This document shows positions 17,137 through 26,043 of a DNA stretch of 64,000 nucleotides, piece by piece. The notes beneath the pieces are model-generated. The model worked only from the letters and a program-made list of their open reading frames with translations. It had not been told where the DNA came from and made no database searches. The DNA comes from Leisingera thetidis (GTDB lineage Bacteria; Pseudomonadota; Alphaproteobacteria; Rhodobacterales; Rhodobacteraceae): positions 313,501 to 377,500 of the forward strand of contig NZ_CP109787.1 in the NCBI RefSeq assembly GCF_025857195.1, given 5' to 3'. Each line of letters begins with the position of its first letter. Position 1 is the first letter of the stretch. A program made the position numbers and the translations under genes.

Positions 17137-18273
17137 TTATTTCAGCAGGTCGCGGGCAATGATGGTGCGCTGGATTTCCGAAGACCCCTCGTAGATCCGG
17201 AAGATCCGCAAATCGCGCAGGTAGCGTTCCAGCGGGAAGTCACGGGTATAGCCATAACCGCCGTGGATCTGCAGCGCCCGGTCGGCAATGCGCCAGGCCG
17301 CCTCGCTGGCATACAGCTTGGCAAAGGCCGAGTCCGAGGAATACCGCTCACCCGTGCCCCGCTTGCGGGCCGCCTGCAGCCCCAATGCCCGCGCCGCCGC
17401 CAGTTCGGTGGCACTGTCGGCCAGCATCCATTGCAGCCCCTGGAAATTGCCGATCGGCTGGCCGCCGACCTCGCGTTCCCTGGCATAGGACACCGCCGCA
17501 TCCAGTGCCGCGCGGGCAATGCCGGTCGCCTGCGCCGCGACCTCGATCCGGCCGTTGTCCAGCACCTTCATCGCGGTGCGGAATCCGGTGCCTTCGTCGC
17601 CCAGCCGGTTTTCCGCGGGCACATGGCAGTCAAATGAGACCGGGAACACATGGCCGCCGCGCAGCCCCATGGTCTCCTCGTGCCTGCCGATCTCCACCCC
17701 GTCCGTCTTGCCCGGCTCCACCACAAAGGCGCTGACCCCGCGCGCGCCTGCGCTGCTGTCGGTCTTGGCATAGACCACGATGAAATCCGCGCCGCCCGCG
17801 TTCGAGATGAAGCATTTGGAGCCTTTCAGCCGGTAGCCGTCCCCGTCGCGGATGGCGGTGGTGCGCATGTCGGCCGGGTTGGAGCCGGCCATCGGCTCGG
17901 TCAAGGCAAACGCCCCCAGCGCCTCGCCCGATGCGGCGGCCGGCAGCAGCCGCTGCTTCAGCGCCTCATCCGCGCCCAGCAGCAGCGAGTCCGTGGCCAG
18001 AAAATGCGCCGTCAGCATCGACGCGGTTGAGCCGCAGGCGCCGGCGATGGCCTCCACCGCGCAATAGAGCGCAGGACCGGACAGGCCAATGCCGCCATAG
18101 GCTTCGGGCAGGTTCATCCCCATGATGCCCATCTCCGCCAGCGCCGGGCGGTGCAGGGTTGCAAATGTCCCCTCGGCATCGATCGCGGCAGCGGCAGGCG
18201 CCAGCACCTCGTTCGAAAACCGCTCGATCTGGCCGATGACGGCCTGTTCTTCACTGTTCAGATCACCGCTCAT
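17137..18273 (-). CDS. Acyl-CoA dehydrogenase
   Basis: The 378-residue flavoenzyme follows the standard layout. It has an N-terminal helical domain, the middle beta domain with ALTEPMAGSNPADMRTT and KCFISNAGGADFIVV, and the C-terminal helices with RALQIHGGYGYTRDFPLERYLRD. The closing IYEGSSEIQRTIIARDLL supplies the usual glutamate base region. It oxidises an acyl-CoA to the enoyl-CoA and passes electrons to ETF. Its ATG overlaps the stop of the CoA-transferase gene (ATGA), so the transferase probably activates the acid that this enzyme then oxidises. Chain length and substrate cannot be told. Confidence 0.95.
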   Translation of the reverse strand: MSGDLNSEEQAVIGQIERFSNEVLAPAAAAIDAEGTFATLHRPALAEMGIMGMNLPEAYGGIGLSGPALYCAVEAIAGACGSTASMLTAHFLATDSLLLGADEALKQRLLPAAASGEALGAFALTEPMAGSNPADMRTTAIRDGDGYRLKGSKCFISNAGGADFIVVYAKTDSSAGARGVSAFVVEPGKTDGVEIGRHEETMGLRGGHVFPVSFDCHVPAENRLGDEGTGFRTAMKVLDNGRIEVAAQATGIARAALDAAVSYAREREVGGQPIGNFQGLQWMLADSATELAAARALGLQAARKRGTGERYSSDSAFAKLYASEAAWRIADRALQIHGGYGYTRDFPLERYLRDLRIFRIYEGSSEIQRTIIARDLLK

Positions 18274-19445
18274 TTGGTCTCTCCTTTCTGCAGCCGCTGC
18301 AGGATTTCCTCTGTATGCGCCCCCAGTCCCGGGGCTGCCTGACGGCCGCCGCGCGGCGCGCCGCTGAAATGAACCGGCTGTTCCGGCACGCTCAGCGTGC
18401 CGAGCGCGGGGTGGGTGACGGGCGTTGCCAGCTCCCGCGCCTGCGCCTGCGGCGACGCCCAGGCCTCCGGCACCGAACTCAGGGCCGCTGCCGGGATGCC
18501 CTCCTCGGACAGCAGCGCGGCGACGCTCTGCACGTCCCGGACCGCGGCCCAGCTTTCGATATGCTGCGCCAGCGCCGGCTCATTCTGCCGCCGCAGGCTG
18601 TCGCTGGCGAACCGCGGATCCTCCGCCAGTTCCGGCGCGCCGATGGCCGCCGCGAACTTTGCAAACAGCCGGTCGTTCAGCACCGCAACGGTAAAGCTGC
18701 CGTCCCTGGCCGGGTAGGTGCCAAAGGGCGCCGACAGCGCGTGCTTGCTGCCGGTCCGCTTCGGCGTTTCCCCGGCCATCAGCGCCCGGCAGGCCAGCAC
18801 CGGCATCATCGACACCAGCGAATCGTACAGCGCCAGATCGACATGCCGCCCCCGGCCGCTGCGGGCGCGGTCGAACAGCGCCACCATCGCCCCGAAGGCC
18901 GCGAACATGCCGCCCGCCACATCGGCAAAGGCGTCCCCGGCCATCATCGGCGGGCCGTCCTCGGCGCCGGTCACGTCCATCAGCCCGCTCATCGCCTGGA
19001 TGATGATGTCATAGGCCGGCAGCATCCGGTTGGGGCCGGTCTGGCCGAACCCGGACACCGAGACATAGACCAGCTGCGGACAGGCCGCGCACAATGCCTC
19101 CGGGCCCAGCCCGAACCGCTCCATCACGCCGGGGCGGAAATTCTCGATCAGAACATCGCTCTCCGCCGCCAGCGCCCGGGCCGCCGCCGCGCCCTCCGCG
19201 GATTTCAGGTCCAGAACGATGGATTTCTTGCCGCGGTTCACCGACTGGAACAGCAGGCTTTCGCCCTCCCTGAACGGGCCGATGTGGCGGTAGTCATCGC
19301 CCGCGGGCGGCTCCACCTTGATCACTTCCGCCCCCAGGTCGGCCATCAGCGCGGTGCAGTAGGGTCCCGCCAGAACGCGGGAAAAATCCAGCACCCGGAC
19401 CCCCTCCAGCGGCCTGCGGCCTGCGGTTTCGTCATTGTCGAACAT
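18270..19445 (-). CDS. CoA-transferase family III (CaiB/BaiF)
   Basis: The 391-residue protein starts with LEGVRVLDFSRVLAGPYCTALMADLGAEVIKVEPP and has SVNRGKKSIVLDLKS, VLIENFRPGVMERFGLG and YVSVSGFGQTGP. The catalytic aspartate is expected in the segment IIQAMSGLMDVTGAEDGPP. It transfers CoA from a donor such as succinyl-CoA to a carboxylic acid. It forms a two-gene operon with the acyl-CoA dehydrogenase and is divergent from a LysR regulator, the usual arrangement for an inducible acid-catabolic pair. Confidence 0.93.
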   Translation of the reverse strand: MFDNDETAGRRPLEGVRVLDFSRVLAGPYCTALMADLGAEVIKVEPPAGDDYRHIGPFREGESLLFQSVNRGKKSIVLDLKSAEGAAAARALAAESDVLIENFRPGVMERFGLGPEALCAACPQLVYVSVSGFGQTGPNRMLPAYDIIIQAMSGLMDVTGAEDGPPMMAGDAFADVAGGMFAAFGAMVALFDRARSGRGRHVDLALYDSLVSMMPVLACRALMAGETPKRTGSKHALSAPFGTYPARDGSFTVAVLNDRLFAKFAAAIGAPELAEDPRFASDSLRRQNEPALAQHIESWAAVRDVQSVAALLSEEGIPAAALSSVPEAWASPQAQARELATPVTHPALGTLSVPEQPVHFSGAPRGGRQAAPGLGAHTEEILQRLQKGETK

Positions 19446-19530
19446 GCTTCCCCCATCAATTGCTTGCTGCAGGATAGCGTCCTTTGGGATATATCAGGAA
19501 ATACAGGATTCATATAAAGGGTATTCCAAT

Positions 19531-20451
19531 TTGAATATACCATTGAGCTTCCGCCAGGTCGAAGTCCTGCTGGCCGTGGCCGACACCGGCAGCACCGCGG
19601 GGGCCAGCCGCGCGCTGAACACCTCGCAGCCCTCGGTGTCACTGGCCATCGCCCGCTGCGAGGAGGTGTTCGGCCAGAAGCTGTTTGTCCGCATCCCCGG
19701 CCGCGGGATGGAGCTGACGCCGTTCGGGCAGCACAAGACCGCCCAGCTGCGCGAACTGGAGAAACAGGCGCGCTGGGTGCTGAGCGGCGGCGAAGGCACG
19801 CCGGAGTTCCTGAACCTCGGGGTGTTTTCCACCCTCGGCCCCCGCTATGCGCCGCAGCTGGTGCGCCGCTTCATGGACACCCGCCCCGGCGCCGAGATCC
19901 GCATCCTCGAAGGCGACCTGCAAACGCTGTTCGACTGGCTCAGCGAAGGCCGGATCGACCTCGCGCTGCTTTATGATTTCGGGGTTCCGTCGGATTTCGC
20001 GATCACCCCGCTGATGGCCGCCGAACCCTATGCCCTGCTGCCCGCCGGGCACCGGCTGGCAGGGCTGCCCGGCGTCAGCGCCGAAGACCTGGCGCAGGAA
20101 CCCATCATCCTGATGAACCTGCCCCACAGCCGCGGCTATTTCCTGTCCTTGCTGCAGAATGCCCGCTTCCCGGTGCGGGTGGCGCATGAGACCGGCTCGA
20201 TCGAGATGCTGCGGTCGATGGTGGCCAACGGGTTCGGCGCCGGGCTGCTGGCCACCGACCTGCCGGACGGCATGTGCTATGACGGCATGCCGGTTGTCCG
20301 GGTGCCGCTCGCCGGCCAGCCGCCGCTGCACCAGATCGCCCTTGCCCACCGCGGCGGTGCGCTGAAACGGCCGGTGATCCAGGCGTTCACCGGTTTTGCC
20401 GGCGCCTTCTTCACGCCGCCGCCCCAGCCCGCCGGCGGTTCCGGCACCTGA
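19531..20451 (+). CDS. LysR-family transcriptional regulator
   Basis: The HTH (LSFRQVEVLLAVADTGSTAGASRALNTSQPSVSLAIARCEEVFGQKLF) starts almost at once after TTG 19531, which has AAAGGG at 19516-19521 at good spacing. The protein is then 306 residues, normal for LysR. A start at ATG 19435 would add 32 residues and overlap the divergent CoA-transferase gene, so it is less likely. The C-terminal effector domain has the TLGPRYAPQLVRRFMDTRPGAEIRI and IDLALLYDF segments. It is inferred to control the CoA-transferase/dehydrogenase pair from the 85-bp divergent gap. Confidence 0.9.
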   Translation: MNIPLSFRQVEVLLAVADTGSTAGASRALNTSQPSVSLAIARCEEVFGQKLFVRIPGRGMELTPFGQHKTAQLRELEKQARWVLSGGEGTPEFLNLGVFSTLGPRYAPQLVRRFMDTRPGAEIRILEGDLQTLFDWLSEGRIDLALLYDFGVPSDFAITPLMAAEPYALLPAGHRLAGLPGVSAEDLAQEPIILMNLPHSRGYFLSLLQNARFPVRVAHETGSIEMLRSMVANGFGAGLLATDLPDGMCYDGMPVVRVPLAGQPPLHQIALAHRGGALKRPVIQAFTGFAGAFFTPPPQPAGGSGT

Positions 20452-20766
20452 TCAGCGGCCAAAGGAGCGGCATCCTGCCGCGTGATGCATCAGCCCGCCG
20501 TATCGCGGTTAGTCTTCGTCGGATCCGGGCCGGTTAGAAGCCGGAGCCCAGCCCGAAAAACCTCGGCCTCCGGGAGTGCGTGAAAGGGGGGCGATTTCAG
20601 CCTGCCGGGAAAGCCGGCTGGCAACGCTTGCGCGAAAGGCATTCAACGGCAAGGTTCCGGGAGGACTGCATCGACCGGACCTGGTTTCTGCCGGCTGAAG
20701 GTGCCGCGGTGCAATGCGTGTCCCACAGCTGAGGACGGGCGTTTTGCCAAGGAAACAGGTGTTCTG
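20452..20766. other. Intergenic region, no gene recognised
   Basis: These 315 bases separate the LysR gene from yidD (converging). No convincing frame, repeat or terminator is seen. In many bacteria yidC follows yidD, but it is absent here. Confidence 0.5.
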
Positions 20767-21000
20767 CTATCTGCTGCGTTTGTCCGGAACCGGGTCGTAG
20801 CCGTCGCCGCCCAACGGGTGGCAGCGCCCGATGCGGCGGGCGGTCAGCCAGGCGCCCTTGAAGGCGCCGTGCTTGTCCAGCGCTTCCAGCGCGTAGGCCG
20901 AACAAGTGGGCTGGTAGCGGCAGTTGAAGCCGACCCAGGGGCTGAACAGCAGCCGGTAGGCGCGCACAGGGATTGCGATGATATGGGCCAGCGGGGTCAT
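20767..21000 (-). CDS. yidD: Membrane protein insertion efficiency factor YidD
   Basis: This 77-residue protein carries the full YidD signature: [29 protein letters not shown] with the conserved cysteines, then [24 protein letters not shown]. It is a small amphipathic membrane-associated protein that assists YidC in inserting proteins into the inner membrane. It lies 55 bp downstream of rnpA on the same strand, the standard rpmH-rnpA-yidD order. Confidence 0.97.
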   Translation of the reverse strand: MTPLAHIIAIPVRAYRLLFSPWVGFNCRYQPTCSAYALEALDKHGAFKGAWLTARRIGRCHPLGGDGYDPVPDKRSR

Positions 21001-21055
21001 GGCAGATAGATAGGGGCAGGGCGCCGATGTGGCAATGCGGCCAAAAGCCGGGCAG

Positions 21056-21481
21056 TTACTGGCCGTGGATTTTCCTCAGCGCATAGATCAGGTCGCGCTT
21101 CAGCTCCTCGAAGGGGCGCTGGGCGGTTTCCTCCGCGCGGCCGATCAGCACGTAGTCCCAGCCGGGACGGCCATGCGCGGGCAGAATCATCCGCGCGGCC
21201 TCGCGCAGGCGGCGCTTGGCGCGGTTGCGGGCCACCGCGTTGCCGACTTTCTTGGAACAGGTGAAGCCCATGCGGATGCCGCCCTCATCCTGGCGGTTCC
21301 GGCCCTGCACCATCATCGCCTTGGTGCCCTGCTTGCGGGCAGGCGGGCGGGCGCAGGCGAGGAAATCACGGCGCTTGGCCATGATCCCGATCTTCGGTGC
21401 ATCAGATGCGCAAACGGACACCGCCGGAGGCGTGTCCCCGCAGGCAGCGCTGCCGTCCTTGGGGGCCTCCGGCGGTGTCAT
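21056..21481 (-). CDS. rnpA: Ribonuclease P protein component
   Basis: The 141-residue protein contains [28 protein letters not shown], with the RNR motif that binds the RNase P RNA, and ends in [12 protein letters not shown]. It assists 5' maturation of tRNAs. The first ~30 residues ([15 protein letters not shown] and onward) precede the usual start-like MAKRRDFL; such N-terminal extensions occur in Rhodobacteraceae, and the 23-bp spacing from rpmH supports the longer start. A start at ATG 21380 remains possible. Confidence 0.96.
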   Translation of the reverse strand: MTPPEAPKDGSAACGDTPPAVSVCASDAPKIGIMAKRRDFLACARPPARKQGTKAMMVQGRNRQDEGGIRMGFTCSKKVGNAVARNRAKRRLREAARMILPAHGRPGWDYVLIGRAEETAQRPFEELKRDLIYALRKIHGQ

Positions 21482-21504
21482 GTCCGTCGATGCGGGAACT
21501 GAGC

Positions 21505-21639
21505 TTATGCGCTCAGTTCTTTGCGGCCGCGGGCGCGGCGGGCGTTCAGGATCTTGCGGCCTGCCTTGGTGGCCATGCGCGCACGGAAGCCGTGGCGGCG
21601 TTTGCGAACCAGGTTCGAAGGCTGATAGGTGCGTTTCAT
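21505..21639 (-). CDS. rpmH: 50S ribosomal protein L34
   Basis: Translation of the minus strand from ATG at 21637-21639 gives a 44-residue basic protein that begins [18 protein letters not shown] and ends [12 protein letters not shown] before TAA. That is the whole of L34. It is the first gene of the rpmH-rnpA-yidD cluster. Confidence 0.98.
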   Translation of the reverse strand: MKRTYQPSNLVRKRRHGFRARMATKAGRKILNARRARGRKELSA

Positions 21640-21979
21640 CGCTCCGGTCTCCACATTGTGTCTTCGGGCAGGGCGCGGAATCGGCCTCCCGGGGGTCTAT
21701 CTCGAAGCCCGGTCTTTAGGAGGGAACGGCGTGTAAGTCAAACCCTGTGGCACGGGTTTTCGGGGAGATGTGCAACATTTCTGCCAAAAACCGTGCCGGG
21801 GCGGCCACCGGACAGGGCAGATGTAACATCCGGGCGGTGATTCCGCCATAAATCTCACGAATCCGGGGCAGGTGATCAAGCAGCCGTGAGGCAGGGCTGC
21901 CCGGCCTCGCCTGCGGACCATTTAACACGTAGCTAAAAGGCACTGCTGCAGAGACGGATCAACAGGACCAACAAGTGAC
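21640..21979. promoter_or_regulatory. Divergent promoter region between rpmH and the TVP38-family gene
   Basis: No gene is supported in these 340 bases. The region must hold the rpmH promoter (minus) and that of the gene starting at 21980 (plus). I do not see a clear DnaA-box cluster or an origin. Confidence 0.5.
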
Positions 21980-22756
21980 ATGAGCGAAACACCGAATACC
22001 GAGTCCCGGTCCAAGGACCAGTCCGGCTCCAATCCCGGCCTGGCCCGCCATCTGCCGCTGATCGCCTTGGCAGTTGTGGCGGTGATCGGGGCGGTGACGC
22101 TGAAGGACCATCTGACATTCGACACGCTGCGCGACAACCGCGAGGTCTTGCTGGCTTTCCGGGATCAGAACTTCGCAGGGCTCGCAGCGCTGTTCATCGG
22201 CATTTATGTTGCTGTCGTGGTGTTCTCGCTGCCCGGTGCGGCGGTGGCCTCTGTCACCGGCGGGTTCCTGTTCGGGCTGGCGGCCGGAACCGCTCTCAAC
22301 GTGATGTCCGCAACCATCGGCGCGGCGGGCATCTTTCTGGCGGCGCGCTGGGGGCTGGGGGCGATGCTGACCGCCAGGATCGAGGCGGCAGAGGGCCGGG
22401 TGCAGATGCTGAAACAGGCGCTGCGGGAGAATGAGGTCGAGGTTCTGTTGCTGCTGCGTCTGGTGCCGGCGGTGCCGTTCTTTGTGGCCAATCTCCTGCC
22501 CGCGCTGGTCGGGGTGAAGTTCCGCAACTTCCTGTGGACCACCGCGGTCGGGATCATTCCGGGCGCCATCGTCTTTACCTGGATCGGCGTCGGGGTCGGG
22601 GCGGTGTTCGACCGCGGCGGCGAGCCGGATCTCAGCCTGCTGTGGGAACCGCATGTGATCGGGCCGATTCTGGGGCTGTGCGTGCTGGCGGCGATGCCGA
22701 TCGTGGTGAAATACTTCCGCGGCACCCTGCGCGGAAAACGGAACAAGGACAGCTGA
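21980..22756 (+). CDS. TVP38/TMEM64 family membrane protein
   Basis: This 258-residue integral membrane protein has at least five hydrophobic spans. The central SNARE-associated (VTT/DedA-like) domain is visible: PGAAVASVTGGFLFGLAAGTALNVMSATIGAAGIFLAARW, then LLLLRLVPAVPFFVANLLPALVGVKFRNF and GIIPGAIVFTWIGVGVG. Such proteins are thought to move lipids across membranes. The stop is 2 bp before the next gene, so the flavoprotein is co-transcribed; this pairing of TVP38 and a MerA/Lpd-like oxidoreductase is common. Confidence 0.93.
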   Translation: MSETPNTESRSKDQSGSNPGLARHLPLIALAVVAVIGAVTLKDHLTFDTLRDNREVLLAFRDQNFAGLAALFIGIYVAVVVFSLPGAAVASVTGGFLFGLAAGTALNVMSATIGAAGIFLAARWGLGAMLTARIEAAEGRVQMLKQALRENEVEVLLLLRLVPAVPFFVANLLPALVGVKFRNFLWTTAVGIIPGAIVFTWIGVGVGAVFDRGGEPDLSLLWEPHVIGPILGLCVLAAMPIVVKYFRGTLRGKRNKDS

Positions 22757-22758
22757 AC

Positions 22759-24177
22759 ATGAGCAGAATCACATGCGATCTGCTGGTCATCGGGGCCGGG
22801 TCGGGCGGGTTGTCGGTGGCCGCCGGGGCCAGCCAGATGGGTGCCGATGTGGTGCTGCTGGAAGGCCACAAGATGGGCGGCGACTGCCTGAACTACGGCT
22901 GCGTGCCCTCCAAGGCGCTGCTGGCCAGCGGCAAGGCGGCCTACGCCCAGGCGCACACGGCGGCGTTTGGGGTGGCGGATCAGGTGCCGCAGGCGGATTA
23001 CGGCGCGGCCAAGGATCATGTGCATGAGGTGATCGGCACCATCGCCCCGGTGGACAGCCAGGAGCGGTTCGAAGACCTTGGTGTGCGGGTGATCCGGGAG
23101 TTCGGCCATTTCGTGTCGGAAACCGAAGTCGCCGCCGGCGATTACCGCATCACCGCGCGGCGGGTGGTGATTGCCACCGGCTCGTCGCCGCTGGTGCCGC
23201 CGATCCCGGGGCTCGGCAAGGTCCCTTATGAAACCAACGAGACGCTGTTCGATCTGCGCGTGAAGCCGGAGCATCTCCTGATTATCGGCGGCGGCCCGAT
23301 TGGCATGGAAATGGCCCAGGCGCATGTGCGGCTGGGCTGCAAGGTGACGGTGATCGAAGGGCTGAAAGCGCTGGGCAAGGATGATCCCGAGGCCGCGGCG
23401 CTGGTGCTGGATGCCCTGCGCGCCGAAGGCGTGGAGATTGCCGAGGGCGCCATGGTCTCCCGCATCGGCGGCCAGGCAGGAGCGGTTGAGGTCGAAACCA
23501 GGGACGGCAGTGTGTTCAAGGGCAGCCACCTGCTGATGGCGGTGGGGCGCAAGGCCAATATGGAGCGGCTGAACCTCGCGGCGGCGGGGATCGAAACACA
23601 AGGCAACGGCATCAAGGTGGACGGGAGCCTGCTGACCACCAACAGGAAGGTATACGCCATCGGCGACGTGGCGGGGGGAATGCAGTTCACCCATGTGGCG
23701 GGCTACCACGCCAGCGTCATCATCCGCTCCGCCCTGTTCGGCCTGCCCTCCAAGGCAAAGACCGGCCATCTCCCCTGGGTCACTTACACCGACCCGGAGC
23801 TGGCGCAGGTGGGGCTGACCGAATTACAGGCGCGCGACCGCTTTGGCGTGAAACTGGAGGTGGCGCGGTTCGGCTACCACCACAACGACCGCGCCATTGC
23901 CGAGCGCAAGACCGGAGGCTTCATCAAGGTGATGGTCTTCAAGGGCCGTCCCGTGGGCGTCACCATTGCGGGCCACCAGGCGGGCGAACTGATCGGGTTG
24001 TGGTCCATGGCACTGGCCAACCGATTGAAAATGAGCCAGATTGCAGCCATGGTTGCGCCTTATCCCAGCATCGGCGAGGTTAACAAACGGGTGGCGGGGG
24101 CCTATTTCTCCCCGCGGCTGTTCGGCAGCAGCCTTGTTAAACGCGCAGTGCGCTTTGTTCAGCGCTGGATTTCATGA
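22759..24177 (+). CDS. FAD-dependent pyridine nucleotide-disulfide oxidoreductase (Lpd/MerA-like)
   Basis: Start ATG 22759 lies 2 bp after the preceding gene and gives 472 residues. The N-terminal FAD fold is LLVIGAGSGGLSVAAGA. The redox-active disulfide is C43/C48 in GGDCLNYGCVPSKALL. The NAD(P)H site is LLIIGGGPIGMEMAQAHVRLG, followed by YAIGDVAGGMQFTHVA. The C-terminal dimer domain lacks the paired cysteines of mercuric reductase and keeps no HxxxxE motif that I can confirm, so the role (dihydrolipoamide dehydrogenase-like or an undefined reductase) stays open. Confidence 0.92.
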   Translation: MSRITCDLLVIGAGSGGLSVAAGASQMGADVVLLEGHKMGGDCLNYGCVPSKALLASGKAAYAQAHTAAFGVADQVPQADYGAAKDHVHEVIGTIAPVDSQERFEDLGVRVIREFGHFVSETEVAAGDYRITARRVVIATGSSPLVPPIPGLGKVPYETNETLFDLRVKPEHLLIIGGGPIGMEMAQAHVRLGCKVTVIEGLKALGKDDPEAAALVLDALRAEGVEIAEGAMVSRIGGQAGAVEVETRDGSVFKGSHLLMAVGRKANMERLNLAAAGIETQGNGIKVDGSLLTTNRKVYAIGDVAGGMQFTHVAGYHASVIIRSALFGLPSKAKTGHLPWVTYTDPELAQVGLTELQARDRFGVKLEVARFGYHHNDRAIAERKTGGFIKVMVFKGRPVGVTIAGHQAGELIGLWSMALANRLKMSQIAAMVAPYPSIGEVNKRVAGAYFSPRLFGSSLVKRAVRFVQRWIS

Positions 24178-24192
24178 ACTGAAGGCCGCTTC

Positions 24193-25578
24193 ATGCTCAA
24201 CACGCTTTCGGGCAGATTCCTGATCCTGACCACGGTCTTCGTGATGCTGGCCGAGGTGCTGATCTTCGTGCCGTCGATCGCCCGGTTCCGCGAGGATTAC
24301 CTGTCGGACCGGCTGCAGCGGGCGCAGATCGCCTCGCTTGCGCTGCTGGCCGACGACATGCTGGACACCGAGCTGGAAGCGGAGCTGCTGGAAAACGCGG
24401 GCGTCTTCAACGTGGTGCTGCGCCGCGACGAGATCCGCCAGCTGATGCTGGCTTCGCCGATCCCGCGGCCGATCACCGGCACCTATGACCTGCGCATGGC
24501 CGGGGCGATGACGCTGATCCGCGACGCGATGCTGCGGCTGGCGACCCGGGAGAACGAGATCATCCGGGTGATCGGCGCGCCGGTGCGCGATGCGGGGCTG
24601 CTGATCGAGGTCACCATGGAAACCGCGCCGCTGCGCGCGGCGATGATCGACTACGGGGTGCGGATCCTGATCCTGTCGGCGGTGATCTCGGTGTTCACCG
24701 CGGTGCTGCTGTTCGTCGCGGTGCGGATCGTGCTGGTGAAGCCGATCAAAAGCGTGGTCGGCTATATGCAGCGCTACGCGGCGGCGCCGGAGGATGCGCG
24801 CGGCATCATCCACCCCAGCTCCGGCGTGGTCGAGCTGCGCGAGGCGGAAGAGGCGCTGATGCAGCTGCAGACCGAACTGACCCATGCGCTGAAGCAGCGC
24901 GAGCGGCTGGCGCAGCTGGGCGGCGCGGTGGCCAAGGTGAGCCATGATCTGCGCAACATCCTGACCTCGGCGCAGCTGTTCACCGACCGCATCGAGATGA
25001 GCGAGGACCCGCTGGTGCGGCGGCTGGCGCCGAAGCTGGTGAATTCGATCACCCGCGCGGTGTCGCTGTGCGAGGGCACCCTGGCGTTCGGCCGCGCCGA
25101 GGAGCCGGCGCCGACATTCGGGGTGGTCTGCCTGCATGAAATTGTCGCCGATATCGCCGAAAGCGAGCTGCTGGCGGAGGACAGCGGGGCGGTGGAGATC
25201 GTCAACGCGGTGCCCAAGCCGATGATGCTGCGGGCCGACCCCGAGCAGCTGTTCCGCATCGTCATGAACCTGGTGCGCAATGCCCGCCAGGCGATTGCGG
25301 CCACTGGCAAGCCTGGACAGATCACAGTCGGTGCGCGCGAGGAAGAGGGGGCCTGGTACATCACCGTTTCCGACACCGGCCCCGGCCTGCCGAAAAAGGC
25401 GCAGGACAATCTGTTCACTCCTTTCCAGGGCGGTGCGCGCAAGGGCGGCACCGGGCTGGGGCTGGCCATTGCCGGCGAACTGGCCCGCGGCCATGGCGGC
25501 TCGGTCACACTGAAAACAACCGGCCCCGACGGCACGGTGTTTGAGATTTGCCTGCCGCAGGGCGACGGCACGATCTGA
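24193..25578 (+). CDS. Sensor histidine kinase
   Basis: The 461-residue membrane kinase has a first transmembrane segment near residues 9-27, a periplasmic region, a second segment around 155-178 (ILILSAVISVFTAVLLFVAV) and a HAMP-like linker. The H-box is VAKVSHDLRNILTSAQL with H251. The catalytic domain has NLVRNARQAI (N-box), DTGPGLP (G1) and GTGLGLAIAGELARGHGG (G2). No response regulator is encoded next to it, so it is an orphan within this window. It starts 15 bp after the flavoprotein gene and may be in its operon. The signal sensed is unknown. Confidence 0.94.
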   Translation: MLNTLSGRFLILTTVFVMLAEVLIFVPSIARFREDYLSDRLQRAQIASLALLADDMLDTELEAELLENAGVFNVVLRRDEIRQLMLASPIPRPITGTYDLRMAGAMTLIRDAMLRLATRENEIIRVIGAPVRDAGLLIEVTMETAPLRAAMIDYGVRILILSAVISVFTAVLLFVAVRIVLVKPIKSVVGYMQRYAAAPEDARGIIHPSSGVVELREAEEALMQLQTELTHALKQRERLAQLGGAVAKVSHDLRNILTSAQLFTDRIEMSEDPLVRRLAPKLVNSITRAVSLCEGTLAFGRAEEPAPTFGVVCLHEIVADIAESELLAEDSGAVEIVNAVPKPMMLRADPEQLFRIVMNLVRNARQAIAATGKPGQITVGAREEEGAWYITVSDTGPGLPKKAQDNLFTPFQGGARKGGTGLGLAIAGELARGHGGSVTLKTTGPDGTVFEICLPQGDGTI

Positions 25579-25678
25579 GCTCTTGCACGCAGGCCGGCTG
25601 AAGGGCAGCAGCCGGTGGAAACTATTTTTGTTTTTGGGGTTGCGCCTTTGCGGTGCTATGATTAAACCCCGCCGCAGT

Positions 25679-25755
25679 GGACCGATAGCTCAGCTGGATA
25701 GAGTACTTGACTACGAATCAAGGGGTCGGGGGTTCGAATCCTCCTCGGTCCGCCA
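25679..25755 (+). tRNA. tRNA-Arg (anticodon ACG)
   Basis: The 77-nt cloverleaf is complete. The acceptor arms GGACCGA (25679-25685) and TCGGTCC (25745-25751) pair, the anticodon stem is CTTGA/TCAAG around loop CTACGAA, the T-arm contains GGTTCGAATC, and an encoded CCA ends the gene. The anticodon ACG reads CGU-family arginine codons. A 283-bp repeat begins 5 nt after the CCA, and the cargo island follows. Confidence 0.98.
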
Positions 25756-25760
25756 CTTCC

Positions 25761-26043
25761 CAAATTGTCGGGCGACACATAGTTTTGCCATTTGCGACAG
25801 AACCTTTCCTTTTTCGTGTCTCCAACATCCCCGCTCGCGCCTCCTGTTCCGCCAGTGGCGAAGCCTTCCCTGATTTTCACTTCGGAAGACCTCGTGTCTT
25901 CCGGAGGGCAAAGCAGGGTGGGCGCAGCCCGGACTGCGGCCGGGCGGTGATCTGACACACGGGGCCGGAGCGGTGAAATTGGGAGGGGCCCGCGCCTGCG
26001 CGGGAGGAACCGGATTTCTCCGTGGAGGCTGACGCGCAGCGGC
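25761..26043. repeat. Direct repeat copy 1 (left boundary of island)
   Basis: This 283-bp stretch reappears at 33529-33810 with more than 90% identity by eye. It starts with CAAATTGTCGGGCGACACA and ends at GACGCGCAGCGGC. It begins just after tRNA-Arg. The two copies enclose about 7.5 kb with the STAND ATPase and GIY-YIG genes. The tRNA 3' end itself is not duplicated. Confidence 0.85.

Noticed and set aside
21640..21979. Replication origin next to rpmH
   Set aside because: rpmH often lies near oriC in other bacteria, but I see no DnaA-box cluster and no dnaA or dnaN gene here.
22204..23769. 521-codon minus-strand frame
   Set aside because: Antisense of the TVP38 and flavoprotein genes, with low-complexity His/Arg/Gln content.
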